A DNA stretch of 64,000 nucleotides from Porticoccaceae bacterium. Lineage in GTDB: Bacteria > Pseudomonadota > Gammaproteobacteria > Pseudomonadales > Porticoccaceae. The translations under genes and the position numbers were made by a program. Positions 41,685-51,824 of the stretch are shown here, piece after piece. The DNA is taken from NCBI GenBank assembly GCA_902557735.1, contig CACEBC010000003.1, positions 38,670-102,669 on the forward strand. Reading direction: 5' to 3'. Every line of letters starts with the position of its first letter. The stretch's first letter is position 1. The notes beneath the pieces are model-generated. The model was not told where the DNA came from and ran no database searches. It worked only from the letters and a program-made list of their open reading frames with translations.

Positions 41685-42101
41685 TTAAATATTAAGAATT
41701 TTTGTTGAGATAAGAACTTGTCCCTCCAGTCCGGCTACACGGTGCTCATTGCTCTTAGCCCAATCCGAGTTGTTGAAGAATGATCGCAAAGCGCTTTTAT
41801 TTGGATATTTCACGATTGCAAAAAAATCCCACTTTTCGGTTTCCATCTCCCCGATAATCAGCTCGGCTAAACTGCCAGCCAATAACACCTCAGCCCCAAC
41901 CTCACGCAGATGTCTACGTTGCTCTTTACCATAAACAGCATAAGCCTCTGCTCCGGTAAGTTGACTTTCTCTTCCATCTGCGTATTCAGCCTTGTGCTTA
42001 AACTTGATAAGATTTAAAACGCAAAAAGGTTCTGAATCATCCAACTCATGCAATTTCGAGAGTTGCTCTGAACTCGGCATTATCCTATTGTTTATTATCA
42101 T
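41685..42101 (-). CDS. DUF1330 protein (cytosolic)
   Basis: 138 aa, DUF1330 dimeric alpha/beta-barrel family, without signal peptide. FCVLNLIKFKHKAEYADGRE, LTGAEAYAVYG and EHRVAGLEGQVLISTKI match the exported paralogue at 17016 very closely and the one at 60989 less so. Lies between the carboxylase gene and selA on the same strand. Function unknown; DUF1330 genes recur beside catabolic TonB/MFS clusters, as here. Confidence 0.88.
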   Translation of the reverse strand: MIINNRIMPSSEQLSKLHELDDSEPFCVLNLIKFKHKAEYADGRESQLTGAEAYAVYGKEQRRHLREVGAEVLLAGSLAELIIGEMETEKWDFFAIVKYPNKSALRSFFNNSDWAKSNEHRVAGLEGQVLISTKILNI

Positions 42102-42209
42102 ATGGAATGGTCATCCGTAACTGTCAAGTCCGAAAACTAACCAGATCACATTTAGTCCTGGAAACGTTTCAAAAAGCAAATAATCTAAACTGTTTCACAT
42201 ATTAAACAT

Positions 42210-45200
42210 TTACCAAGTATCAATATAAGGATATTTTTTAACTTTGCGAGGAGCCTTTGGTGGCAGTCGTTTCAAACCGGTTGAAATCCATGAGCGTGTC
42301 TCGGCAGGATCTATAACATCGTCCAAACCTCCCCCCACAGCTGCATTGATCGCTTTGGAGTTTTCGTATTCTTGGCTTACCCTTTGATTAAATTGCTTTA
42401 ATCTTTCTTCTGTATCATCTATGGCTTTTAACTCGTTCCTATAGCCGAGTTTTACGGCACCCTCTATGTTCATAGCTGCAAACTCTGCGGTGGGCCAAGC
42501 GACCGTAAAAAAACCAACCATAGAGCTGCCTCCACACATAGCTTGAACTCCAAGACCATAAGCCTTACGCACAACGACGCCAAAAACTGGAATAGTTAGA
42601 TTCGCTCCCGTATTAAACATTCTGGCACAATGTCTAACTAGCGCTGTAGCCTCAGCTTCTGGGCCGACCATGATCCCCGGACAATCCATTAAACTAAGTA
42701 GCGGGATATCAAAAGCATCACAGAGTTGAATAAAACGCGCTCCTTTATCAGCGGCATCCGAGTCAATCGCGCCAGATAGGTGGTGGGGGTTATTGGCAAT
42801 TACACCAACAGCTTTACCCTCAATCCTTATAAAAGCAGTTATCATGGCTATACCAAATTTTTCCCTTATTTCAAGAACCGAATCAATATCTGCAATCGTC
42901 TCGATAAGATCTCGCATATTGTATAGTCGCAATCTGTTTTCAGGGACAACATGGCGGAGTTTCATTTGATCTTGAGCCTCCCAATGATCCAATTGACCTT
43001 GGAAATATGAAAGATACTTTTTTGCAATCTGCACTGCTTCAGCTTCATCATCCACCAAGATATCAACCACACCATTAGGAACTTGGGAGGACATTGGGCC
43101 CACTTCCTCCGGCGTATACACTCCAAGACCTCCGCCTTCAATCATTGCCGGACCTCCCATCCCAATGGTGGAGTTTTTTGTTGCAATAATCACATCGCAA
43201 CAGGCCAATAGCGCAGTATTCCCGGCAAAGCATCGACCATGATTCACTCCTACAGTAGGAACGGTAGCTGATAGTTTTGAGAATTGGGTGAAGGTGATGG
43301 TATCAAAGGCAACCCATGGGCCAATCATATCATCACCTGGGCGACCACCACCTCCCTCGGTAAAAACAACTAGTGGCAATTGAAATCTCGATGCCAAATC
43401 AAACATTCGGTCAAGTTTGTAATGGTGTCGATGGCCTTGGGTTCCGGCTAAAACCGTGTAGTCATAGTGTACCACTACAGCTCTAGCTGATTCCTCGTCA
43501 AATAATGACCCATTTATTGTGCATGTTCCAGCAACCAATCCATCACCGGGCGTGCGTTTACGCAAAGTTTCCATATCATGTCTTTGATGCTGCCGAGCCA
43601 CCACCAGTGGCCAGTATTCTTTAAAAGATCCCTCATCCACTAATTCCAAAATATTCTCGCGAGGCATTCGACCGCCACGCTCCCGTCGCTTTCTTACGGC
43701 CTCCGGCCTGTTTTCATCTAATGTATATGCATGCCGATCAATGTTTTCTTGGAGATCTGAGCGAATGAATTCTAAATCAATATGTTCAGGTGTCATCTGA
43801 TCTTCGGACGAAAGCTCCGCTGGTTCAACGAGGATGATTGGATGACCTTCTCTAATAATGTCGCCCTCGCTCATAATGACTCGACGCACAATCCCATTTA
43901 AGTGTGAAGAAATGACGTGCTCCATTTTCATGGCCTCAACCACTGCAACTTGTTGCTCAACTCTAACTTCGTCGCCTTCCCGAACGTCAATTGCCACGAT
44001 CGTACCTTGCATCGGGGAGGTTAAAGCAGTGAGGTCTTCATAATCGGTTGGGCTCAAAGAGCCAACTTTATCGACGTCATCTTCAGAGATCTTATTCGAT
44101 GCATAATTAAAGAGTGCTAACGGGTCATTGGAGTCGACTTTTGCAACTGTCACATTATTATCGCGTCCAATGTCGGGCGACATTGGGTATAAATCGCGAC
44201 CTAACCAAGGCTTTGCCAACTCTTCATTTTTTTCATCAACCCATCGCGTAGATATCGAACTATTTATGAAATCCGGATGGGATAGAATATTTTTTAAAAA
44301 AGAAAGATTGCTTTGAACTCCCTCCAAACGGAACTCGGATAATGCTCTAACTAATTTTCTAATCGCATTCTCGAAGTGAGGAGAGTGGTCACGAACGATT
44401 ACCTTAGCTAGCAAAGAATCAAAAAGTGTATTAGTTCTATATCCCATGTAACCAAACCCATCCACTCGCACTCCGGGCCCGCTAGGCGGTTCATATGCAG
44501 ACAAAGTGCCAGACGACGGAAGAACTGTACCATTAGGCTTAATTTTCTCCATATTGACTCTTGCCTGTATCGCAAACCCAACAGGAATTTTGGTGTTTAC
44601 CTTATCTAACTGGAGCTCTTCTAGCGTATGACCTTGGGAAATTTGAATCTGACTACGCACCAGATCCACGTCCATCACTTCCTCTGTGACGGTGTGCTCG
44701 ACCTGCAGTCTTGCATTAGCTTCAATAAAGAAAAATCGGGGGTCAGCCGACGACATGTCAACCAAAAACTCAAAAGTTCCAAGACTAAAATACCCTTGCG
44801 CTTTGGCAAGTCGAATCGCTGAAGCGGTTATGTCATGTCTGAGTGATTGTGATAAGTTTGGGCATGGGGCTATCTCAATTACCTTCTGATTGCGCCTTTG
44901 AACTGAACATTCTCGCTCACCAAGCTCAATAATACTTCCTAGTGCATCGCCAATTATCTGAATTTCGATATGCCGGGCTTGAGGCAAAAATTCCTCCACA
45001 TACAGATCTGCACAACCAAAGGCAACACTGGCTTCAGCTTGGCAACGGGCAAAGGCTTCCCGCACGTCCGCCCTACTAGTCACCAAGCGGGTGCCTCTCC
45101 CGCCTCCTCCAGCGATGGCTTTTATGAGAATGCTGCTCTGCACATCATCAAAAAATGTCTCAGATTCCTCAAGAGTAACAGGTCTGTCAATCCCATTTAA

Positions 45201-45590
45201 CACCGGAACGGATGCAGATCTCGCCGCGTCTCTGGCGGCTCCCTTGTCCCCAAATAACCTTAAATGTATTTCTTTTGGGCCTATAAATGTTATCCCCTCG
45301 AGTTCACATCTTTTTGCAAAATCTGCCTGCTCCGACAGAAAACCATATCCTGGGTGAATTGCGTTACAGTTATTTTCCTTGGCAGCAGAAATTATGCTAT
45401 CCATATCAAGGTAAGCAGCTGCACCTCTTCCTGGGAGTAAAACACGCTCATCGCTAGTCATCGTATGAAAACTGGAACCGTCGTCGCTCGAAAATACTGC
45501 AACACTCCTGATGCCCAGATCAGAAGCTGCACGGGCAATTCGAACTGCGATTTCGCCTCTATTCGCAATTAATATTCCAGAAAAACTCAT
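42210..45590 (-). CDS. Single-chain biotin-dependent acyl-CoA carboxylase
   Basis: 1126 aa with all three carboxylase parts in one chain. Biotin carboxylase occupies ~1-450 (ILIANRGEIAVRIARAA; the Gly-rich AIAGGGGRGTRLV loop; EANARLQVEHTVTEE). The biotinyl domain is around 550 (EAMKMEH, biotin on Lys). The carboxyltransferase occupies ~630-1126 (GGGRPGDDMIGP; MGGPAMIEGGGLGV). It carboxylates an acyl-CoA, probably short to medium chain. AAGGAG precedes the ATG. Downstream of the CoA-transferase gene on the same strand. Confidence 0.92.
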   Translation of the reverse strand: MSFSGILIANRGEIAVRIARAASDLGIRSVAVFSSDDGSSFHTMTSDERVLLPGRGAAAYLDMDSIISAAKENNCNAIHPGYGFLSEQADFAKRCELEGITFIGPKEIHLRLFGDKGAARDAARSASVPVLNGIDRPVTLEESETFFDDVQSSILIKAIAGGGGRGTRLVTSRADVREAFARCQAEASVAFGCADLYVEEFLPQARHIEIQIIGDALGSIIELGERECSVQRRNQKVIEIAPCPNLSQSLRHDITASAIRLAKAQGYFSLGTFEFLVDMSSADPRFFFIEANARLQVEHTVTEEVMDVDLVRSQIQISQGHTLEELQLDKVNTKIPVGFAIQARVNMEKIKPNGTVLPSSGTLSAYEPPSGPGVRVDGFGYMGYRTNTLFDSLLAKVIVRDHSPHFENAIRKLVRALSEFRLEGVQSNLSFLKNILSHPDFINSSISTRWVDEKNEELAKPWLGRDLYPMSPDIGRDNNVTVAKVDSNDPLALFNYASNKISEDDVDKVGSLSPTDYEDLTALTSPMQGTIVAIDVREGDEVRVEQQVAVVEAMKMEHVISSHLNGIVRRVIMSEGDIIREGHPIILVEPAELSSEDQMTPEHIDLEFIRSDLQENIDRHAYTLDENRPEAVRKRRERGGRMPRENILELVDEGSFKEYWPLVVARQHQRHDMETLRKRTPGDGLVAGTCTINGSLFDEESARAVVVHYDYTVLAGTQGHRHHYKLDRMFDLASRFQLPLVVFTEGGGGRPGDDMIGPWVAFDTITFTQFSKLSATVPTVGVNHGRCFAGNTALLACCDVIIATKNSTIGMGGPAMIEGGGLGVYTPEEVGPMSSQVPNGVVDILVDDEAEAVQIAKKYLSYFQGQLDHWEAQDQMKLRHVVPENRLRLYNMRDLIETIADIDSVLEIREKFGIAMITAFIRIEGKAVGVIANNPHHLSGAIDSDAADKGARFIQLCDAFDIPLLSLMDCPGIMVGPEAEATALVRHCARMFNTGANLTIPVFGVVVRKAYGLGVQAMCGGSSMVGFFTVAWPTAEFAAMNIEGAVKLGYRNELKAIDDTEERLKQFNQRVSQEYENSKAINAAVGGGLDDVIDPAETRSWISTGLKRLPPKAPRKVKKYPYIDTW

Positions 45591-45688
45591 TTAAAACTCC
45601 TTAAATATTTCCTTCTATTCTGGGCTCAATGGAGCAAAACGATTTTCCGCTCAAGCGACCCAATCGAAGGACGGGCCAAAAGAACGAC

Positions 45689-48100
45689 TCAGGCTAGGCA
45701 TGGCTTGTTACCGATAACTTTCGCTTCTTGAAGAGATTCGAATTCTTGTTCAGAAAGCCCCAAAATCCCACAAAAAATGTCCTTGTTATGCTCTCCTAGA
45801 GTAGGCGAAGGTAAGCGAACTCTCAAGGGTTTGAAACCCTGACGCCACGGAGCACTAGGATGGGGCTGCCTCCCTACAAAATCTCTCTTCAAATACTGCA
45901 AGTAGCTTCGCGCGGACAAATGGGGATCTGATAAAATATCTGCCGGGCCATTGAGCTTAGCAGCGGTAATGCCGACAGACTGAAGCTCCTGCATGAGCAC
46001 GCTAGCCTCCCTAGCGCTAGCCCATTTGGTAAGGACATCGAACGATTCAGTCGCATCGCCGTTAGAAGCAGATTGATCTTCGGGACAAAGGTTTCCCAGC
46101 CCATTTAAAATCTCGCAAGCCCGACGAAAATCATCGTGCATTTTTATCTGAATCAATATCCATTGGTCGTCACCCCTGCATCGAAAAACGCCTTGCACAA
46201 AATAATCTTTATTTATGTTGCCTATTCTCGGCGGAGCCTGCCCATACACTGATTGCCAGAGAATGCCATGAATTCCATTGGGAAGTACGCACTCTGCCTG
46301 GCTTAGATCGACAAATTGACCGCAACCGGTTCGCTTTTTATGGTAGAGCGCCGATAGTAAAGCTGCGCTCCCATTTACTCCCGCAATTGCGTCGCCGAAA
46401 GCCACATGTTGCATTGTGGGAGGCTGCTCTTCGTCACCAAGAAGATGTGGTAATCCGGCGGCCTGTTCAATTGTGGACCCATATGCACGAAACTTAGCCC
46501 AAGGACCTGTCGAACCGAATGCAGGCATCGATAACATTACTAATGTAGGGTTTATTTCTCTTAAGTGATCATAATCCAGCTTAAGTTTTGACAACACACC
46601 TACTGGGAAATTGTCCACCATCGCATCGGCTTTGCTGATAAGATTCATCAACAGATCACGACCCTCGAGTGATTCAAAATCGATGGTGACTCCCATTTTA
46701 TTTCGATTTAACCAGATGAAGCGCGTTGTTTTTTCCGCCCCATCGTCATCAATCCACTCTTGGGTTGCCTCCCAGCTTCTAAACCAATCAAAGCGCTTGC
46801 AGCTCTCCACCTTGATGACCGTCGCTCCCAGATCTGCCAAGTTTCGCGTGGCAACCGGGCCAGCCCAGCCCATAGACAGGTCGACAATCGTAATACCCAA
46901 TAAAGGTAAATCAGAATTTTTTTTACTTTTTTTCTCAGACCCTTGGTCCGTCCCAACCGAACTCCCAGAAACGGCGCTGGACGAGCAGGCATCATTTGAC
47001 CATTCAAACTCATCTGCCCCGAGGGAAGAAACCTCTCCGCCCTGCTTAGGTGGCGTGCTAAATAACCTGAAGGGAATTGTCGGACCAATAAAGCACTCCC
47101 CACCACTTGTGAATGAGCTAAAAGCCTGCCGTTCTTGGAACTGGTCCACAGAAAATAGTTCATGCATCATTGGGACCCGAGCAAGTGGAATCCGCATCTT
47201 TTGCCCGCGATAGAATAGGTCCTCTGAACTCCAATTTTTGAGCGCATCCAATATTTTTGGTTCGATCAAATCTACCGCTTCCAAGCGTGCCATACTGCTC
47301 TGATAAATCGGATTTTCGAACAACTCTTGAAGTCCCAATAGTTCGCAAAAGGATTCCCATTGGGCTGGACTCAGAACCGTCACGCCAATCCAACCGTCTT
47401 TGCATGGCCAGATCCCAAGGGGATATGTCGGCCAGAATCGGTTAATGCCCAATCGCATAGGGAGTGGCTCGTCATTGAAACTCATTATCGCACCAACATC
47501 AGTCAAATATAGATTGGCCTCATAAATGCTTGTATCCAAGCGAAAAAACTCTGATGAATCGTTCTTTTCTGATTTTTTATCGATGCCCATAAGATGTCCA
47601 ACGGCGCCATTAAACGCACTCAAACCACCTAATATCTGCGCTTGATAACCCTTTGGAATAATGGGTGGCCCCTCCCGCTCTCCTATGCCTAGCATCAAGC
47701 CGGTCAGAGCATGAATAGCCTCATCAGAGGCCTGATAGTGCGAATAAGGGCCGTCTGAGCCAAACCAGCTAATGGCGCACGTGTTGGCCCGAATATGGCT
47801 TAGATCGCCATATGTGGGTAGCAAGAAAGGATCCAAAAGCACCAGGTCTGCCTCAATAATTGCAGGGTGACAGATCAGCTCACCAAAATTTCTGACGCTT
47901 TCCTTGTTGGCGTGGAGATAACCATGCAGAGCACTATCGCCATTATTTAGAATGGGTCTAATTCTTCTGGTATTAAAACCCTCAACTGGCTCAATATTGA
48001 CTACCCTAGCCCCATAATCTGAGAAAAGTTTTCCTGCATAGCCTGTAGCGATAGTTCCACTTATATCGGCAATTAAAAGGTCATTAAATGGTCTATTCAT
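45689..48100 (-). CDS. Tandem-domain CaiB/BaiF CoA-transferase
   Basis: 803 aa from ATG 48100 (MNRPFNDLLIADISGTIATG). Two class-III CoA-transferase units are fused: the first (~1-390) with FSDYGARVVNIEP, the second (~410-803) with ITIVDLSMGWAGPVATRNLA, KVESCKRFDW, LNRNKMGVTIDF and a catalytic-Asp region. In the CaiB family a homodimer is normal, so the fusion may act as a pseudo-dimer with one active half. It transfers CoA between carboxylic acids, activating the pathway substrate. Same strand and spacing as the SDR upstream. Confidence 0.88.
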   Translation of the reverse strand: MNRPFNDLLIADISGTIATGYAGKLFSDYGARVVNIEPVEGFNTRRIRPILNNGDSALHGYLHANKESVRNFGELICHPAIIEADLVLLDPFLLPTYGDLSHIRANTCAISWFGSDGPYSHYQASDEAIHALTGLMLGIGEREGPPIIPKGYQAQILGGLSAFNGAVGHLMGIDKKSEKNDSSEFFRLDTSIYEANLYLTDVGAIMSFNDEPLPMRLGINRFWPTYPLGIWPCKDGWIGVTVLSPAQWESFCELLGLQELFENPIYQSSMARLEAVDLIEPKILDALKNWSSEDLFYRGQKMRIPLARVPMMHELFSVDQFQERQAFSSFTSGGECFIGPTIPFRLFSTPPKQGGEVSSLGADEFEWSNDACSSSAVSGSSVGTDQGSEKKSKKNSDLPLLGITIVDLSMGWAGPVATRNLADLGATVIKVESCKRFDWFRSWEATQEWIDDDGAEKTTRFIWLNRNKMGVTIDFESLEGRDLLMNLISKADAMVDNFPVGVLSKLKLDYDHLREINPTLVMLSMPAFGSTGPWAKFRAYGSTIEQAAGLPHLLGDEEQPPTMQHVAFGDAIAGVNGSAALLSALYHKKRTGCGQFVDLSQAECVLPNGIHGILWQSVYGQAPPRIGNINKDYFVQGVFRCRGDDQWILIQIKMHDDFRRACEILNGLGNLCPEDQSASNGDATESFDVLTKWASAREASVLMQELQSVGITAAKLNGPADILSDPHLSARSYLQYLKRDFVGRQPHPSAPWRQGFKPLRVRLPSPTLGEHNKDIFCGILGLSEQEFESLQEAKVIGNKPCLA

Positions 48101-48147
48101 TGGTTCCAAAAACGCAGGCGATTTAGTAAATCCATGATACTGCAAAC

Positions 48148-48918
48148 CTATATCACCAAAGTTTGCCCAGTCATACCATCGGCTTCACTGCTGGCAAGGA
48201 ATAAAGCAATACTTGCTATCTCTTGGGGCTGCAACATTCTTCCGATGGTTATCTGTTCTTCAACCTTTCGACGAAATTCTTGTCTCGACATTCCAGAGGA
48301 TTCCATCTTCGTTTCCACATTTTTTATAAGATCAGTCTCGACAATACCTGGACAGATAGCGTTAACCGTAATTCCATTTCTTGCATTTTCTAGCGCCACG
48401 CACTTGGTAAAGCCGACGACAGCATGCTTGGATGTGTTATACGGAACCTGGTTTTGACTCTCCTTAAGCCCTGCCAAGGAAGCTAGATTAATCACTTTGC
48501 CTCCACCAATACTCTGAAGGTGTTGGACAAACAATTGCGTCAATCTAAACACGGAGTAAACATTTATTTTCATTAATCGGTCAAACTCATCCATGTCGTA
48601 TTCGGTAAACGGTTTTCCTATGTGAATTCCAGCGTTATTAACTAGCGTATCGATCAAAGGCTCTCGCTCAATGCAAAAAGAGAAGAGCCTATCAACTTCA
48701 CTCATATTGGAAAGATCAGCACAAAAAATGGATATTTTAACGTCATGACCAGACAAGGCCATCTTCGCCTGCTCGAGTGACGTCTCATTCGTGGCACTGA
48801 GCACCAAATTGGCGCCATGTTCAGCGTATGCTTCAGCAATGGCAAGTCCGATACCACGCGAAGCCCCCGTTATGAGTGCCGTGCGTCCCGAAAGTTTTTT
48901 CCCAACTGAGTTAATCAG
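48148..48918 (-). CDS. SDR oxidoreductase with a non-ATG start
   Basis: About 256 aa. The Rossmann motif TGASRGIGLAIAEAY is encoded well upstream of any ATG, so the gene must begin with CTG (48918) or ATT (48915); GGAGG lies 7 nt before the CTG, and the start overlaps the GST stop. The active site is standard (NLASLAG Ser, YNTSK Tyr-Lys). C-terminal GMTGQTLVI is typical of 3-oxoacyl-ACP/3-hydroxyacyl dehydrogenases. Start-codon choice is inference; translation coupled to the GST gene is likely. Confidence 0.8.
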   Translation of the reverse strand: MINSVGKKLSGRTALITGASRGIGLAIAEAYAEHGANLVLSATNETSLEQAKMALSGHDVKISIFCADLSNMSEVDRLFSFCIEREPLIDTLVNNAGIHIGKPFTEYDMDEFDRLMKINVYSVFRLTQLFVQHLQSIGGGKVINLASLAGLKESQNQVPYNTSKHAVVGFTKCVALENARNGITVNAICPGIVETDLIKNVETKMESSGMSRQEFRRKVEEQITIGRMLQPQEIASIALFLASSEADGMTGQTLVI

Positions 48919-50042
48919 AGCCAGACCTCCAGATTATTTTTGCGACCGATTGATCGGGTCAATTTCATGCCAAGAAGTTCAGTCATATTGCAATCGTCAA
49001 GCATCTTCTGAACGTCCCTTGACGCTTCAGCATCGAGGGACTCAAACTCGTCTTGCATACGCTCTAATAGATAAAAGCGAAAAGGTTGTGCCTCAGCTTG
49101 TATCTCTGTGCCCAAAACCTGAAAATTACAGAGACCCACGCCCCGCTGAACTTCAGTCCCGGTCTCAATATGTTTGTTTTCAACAAGCCATGTGTTAATA
49201 CAGTCGCAGGCTGCCCGAGATTCTGGAATTAGGTCAATGGCGAAATGCTTCAACGCATCGACCAACGTGGGCGGTATGAAATCGTCGACCAGGAATGATT
49301 CCTCTCTGTTCTTGAATTCACCGAAGTCCGGCTCTGGTCTGTTCATTCGCTCAACCCATCGAAATAATCGAACCGCATGTTTTGTCATGAGTGACAGCGG
49401 CGCGGGATCGCGGCCAAGATGTCCATAAAGAGGCGCCATCATCCCAAAGTCACCGATACACGGTTTACCTCCAAGGAAATACGGATAATTAGCAAAATGT
49501 TTATTCAGAACCCTCAACGTTGTTAAGTGGAACTTTTCAATATGCTCATGAGTGGAAGGGGTCACGCCCCACGCTGGCAGAACAAATTCTCTAATTCCTG
49601 CCATGCGCGTTTGGGCATCCGAAGCGTAGGCGTCGGGAGTATCCTCGTTGTAAATAGTGCCAAAATGGAAGGGTAAAAACTCACCATGATCAGTGTCATG
49701 ATTGAACCGATAATGCATACACGGACGCAACAGCCCCTCCGCGCCGATCATATCAAGCAGCAGACTAACGACTCTTTGTTTAGGCGTTTTGGGAGAGAAC
49801 TGATTATTGCTCTTGCGCTCAAAGTAATCGATTATTGCAACACCATCTCTAATCACTCGTCCGTCCGAAAATTCTATGGTAGGAATACCTCTGCGACCCC
49901 CCGCCTTGGGTAAAACATTACTATAAAAGTGAGACGATGCATGCGGCTCTTCTCGATAATCTATTTTTGCTTTTATCAGGTAACTTCTTGGCCTGCCGGT
50001 AAACAATGAAAAAGGTGAACCGTAGAGAGTTATTGGACCCAT
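48915..50042 (-). CDS. Glutathione S-transferase-like protein, extended
   Basis: 375 aa, longer than the usual ~220. N-terminal thioredoxin-fold GST domain (MGPITLYGSPFSLFTGRPRS, with GIPTIEFSDG and DGVAIIDYFE as cis-Pro and GSH-binding pieces), then an all-helical C-terminal domain (YPYFLGGKPCIGDFGMMAPL). A further ~110-residue tail has no recognised family. May conjugate, isomerise or dehalogenate a substrate with glutathione. Ends overlapping the SDR start. Confidence 0.85.
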   Translation of the reverse strand: MGPITLYGSPFSLFTGRPRSYLIKAKIDYREEPHASSHFYSNVLPKAGGRRGIPTIEFSDGRVIRDGVAIIDYFERKSNNQFSPKTPKQRVVSLLLDMIGAEGLLRPCMHYRFNHDTDHGEFLPFHFGTIYNEDTPDAYASDAQTRMAGIREFVLPAWGVTPSTHEHIEKFHLTTLRVLNKHFANYPYFLGGKPCIGDFGMMAPLYGHLGRDPAPLSLMTKHAVRLFRWVERMNRPEPDFGEFKNREESFLVDDFIPPTLVDALKHFAIDLIPESRAACDCINTWLVENKHIETGTEVQRGVGLCNFQVLGTEIQAEAQPFRFYLLERMQDEFESLDAEASRDVQKMLDDCNMTELLGMKLTRSIGRKNNLEVWL

Positions 50043-50060
50043 TTTTAAACCTAAGCAAAT

Positions 50061-51164
50061 TTACGAATTAACTTTAGACCGTGCTTCGCCATTGCTAGCG
50101 ATCATAGCCGGTATCTCACAAAATTGGTTATCTTCCACTTTGACACTTACTGGACAATTATGATGCCCAGCACCACCCCAATTAGGCATCACCATGGAAT
50201 AAAGGCCAACCCCTCCGGAAACCATTATGAGGATCTTGTCGGGCGACGAGAAGCTTGGGTATGTCTCGTTTTGGAACCTTGATCCAAACTCACCAGCATA
50301 TCGGTTATGATCGGCAGTTTTGTGATGTGTCAATTCCCAAAGTCTCTGCGCTATTTCTTCTCTGCCCAATTCCGCCCTTGCAAGAGCTTTAGCATGCTTT
50401 GGCCCTAGCACAACGAGCGCGGTGCCTGCAGTGAAAATGGCATTGTTGGTCGCCATATTTGCAAGTCCCACCGACAGCAAGTAAAGCAGCTTTTCGGCAT
50501 CTTCGGGATCATCAGCATTATCGCTGTATAATACAGAATGAGGAGCTTCACATCCTAGGAGTGTTACGACGCTATCTGATTGGTCAAATCCTAAGCTAGT
50601 GTGGAGAGGCGGCAAAGGGGACTCCTCCTCAGCCTCAGCAAGGCAGTATGTAAACTTCCCTGGGTGCCCCAAAAGGGCCATGTCTGATACGCCTGGCCGC
50701 CCACCACCGATGTTAATCATGCAGAGCCTCAATGCCCTCCCAATGGAGGCATTTGCCCGGTGCCCTGGCCCAAGCGCGCCGTATCCCGATGAAATTGGAC
50801 CGCAATTCAGCCGGGCCGGCCCGTTAACGATAATGAGCGGTGCAGTACAGTGCGTAGTCGCCTGTAATTCCGACAAATCGAATGCCGGTTCAGCCGCAGC
50901 CTTTACAGCAGCAACAACAATTGGCATGTAATCGGGCTTGCACCCTGCCATCACAGCTGCAACTGACACCTTTTCTACCGTCGCAATGCCCATAGCCGGT
51001 CCAAGTTCCCCCAAAACGAGATCAGGATCCAAACCAGAGGCCAGTGTCATCCTCGCCACGCGATCTCTCGTGGGAATCACGACAGGCAAGCCATCCGTGC
51101 ATTGCAACTGATGCAACTGCTCCAAAGCCTCCTCTTCATCTTGGGCTTCAAGCCATTCACTCAT
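50061..51164 (-). CDS. Conserved partner protein of the UGSC selenoprotein
   Basis: 367 aa, soluble, no signal peptide. No named family, but it has strongly conserved-looking blocks: GCKPDYMPIVVAAVKA, NGPARLNCGPISSGYGALGP, INIGGGRPGVSDMALLGHPG, and several Cys (in AGCKPD, THCTAP, LNCGP, LGCEAPH). Its ATG overlaps the selenoprotein stop by 8 nt (AATGAGTGA), which implies equal production and likely a complex. A substrate or redox partner for the Sec protein is inferred. Confidence 0.7.
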   Translation of the reverse strand: MSEWLEAQDEEEALEQLHQLQCTDGLPVVIPTRDRVARMTLASGLDPDLVLGELGPAMGIATVEKVSVAAVMAGCKPDYMPIVVAAVKAAAEPAFDLSELQATTHCTAPLIIVNGPARLNCGPISSGYGALGPGHRANASIGRALRLCMINIGGGRPGVSDMALLGHPGKFTYCLAEAEEESPLPPLHTSLGFDQSDSVVTLLGCEAPHSVLYSDNADDPEDAEKLLYLLSVGLANMATNNAIFTAGTALVVLGPKHAKALARAELGREEIAQRLWELTHHKTADHNRYAGEFGSRFQNETYPSFSSPDKILIMVSGGVGLYSMVMPNWGGAGHHNCPVSVKVEDNQFCEIPAMIASNGEARSKVNS

Positions 51165-51693
51165 TTGCTAACTTTTCCAATATTTCGTCAACGACGCTCT
51201 GCGCGATAGCATCTATTTTAACTTCACCCAAACCAGCCACCGGGTGAGGCAGTCTCACCCTCGGTAAATCTGGCATTCCCAGCGATTTAGCCATAAATTC
51301 CCCCTGCTCCCAAAAGTCATCTGTGATCATAGCGACAGACGGGATACCCCTTTTGGCAATGTTGAAGCCGTCACGCACGGTGCCGGTTGTGCAGCTGCCT
51401 CAGTGACCGTAGGCCGCGATCGCGAGTTGGCAATCAGCTACTATCTCGTCAAGCATTTCATCACTCGCCGCGACACCTGCATTACCTTTGTCCCAAATCT
51501 TAGTGTCCATCTCAGAAAACTTTTTTCTTAAAGCATTACCAATCTTCTCCATGAATAAGACAGAATCAGGGAAGCCATTCGCCAGCAAAGCCACCTTAAT
51601 CTTGGAGCAATCAATGTTTCTCAGATCAAATGACAAAGTATAGGGCTCCAGCGCCGTGGCCACTGAACCTCTTGGGTCCAAATATTTAATCAT
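51157..51693 (-). CDS. UGSC-family selenoprotein (in-frame UGA = Sec98)
   Basis: 178 aa if the TGA at 51400-51402 is read as selenocysteine. Before it: MIKYLDPRGSVATALEPYTL to LAIAAYGH; after it, in the same frame: GSCTTGTVRDGFNIAKRGIP to LEKLANE. Together they give the U-G-S-C motif for which the UGSC family is named, with the typical TVRDGFNIAKRGIPSV continuation and a C-terminal HPVAGLG. ATG 51693 follows GAGGTG. selA, selB and selC lie 10-13 kb downstream on the same strand. A weak stem CCGT-GCGTG-ACGG (51380-51368) about 20 nt after UGA could be part of a SECIS. Confidence 0.88.
51400..51402 (-). other. Selenocysteine UGA codon
   Basis: In-frame TGA giving Sec98 of the UGSC protein, immediately followed by GGC AGC TGC (Gly-Ser-Cys). 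Confidence 0.85.
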
Positions 51694-51824
51694 AAACACC
51701 TCACGCATGTGATCAATTTAAATTTAAGTATAGGTAACTATATCTATATAAAAAGCTATCTGGCAAAATAAAGCTAGGAGCTAAATAATGAGAATCAAAA
51801 AAACTTTTGGCTCCCTCCGATATC

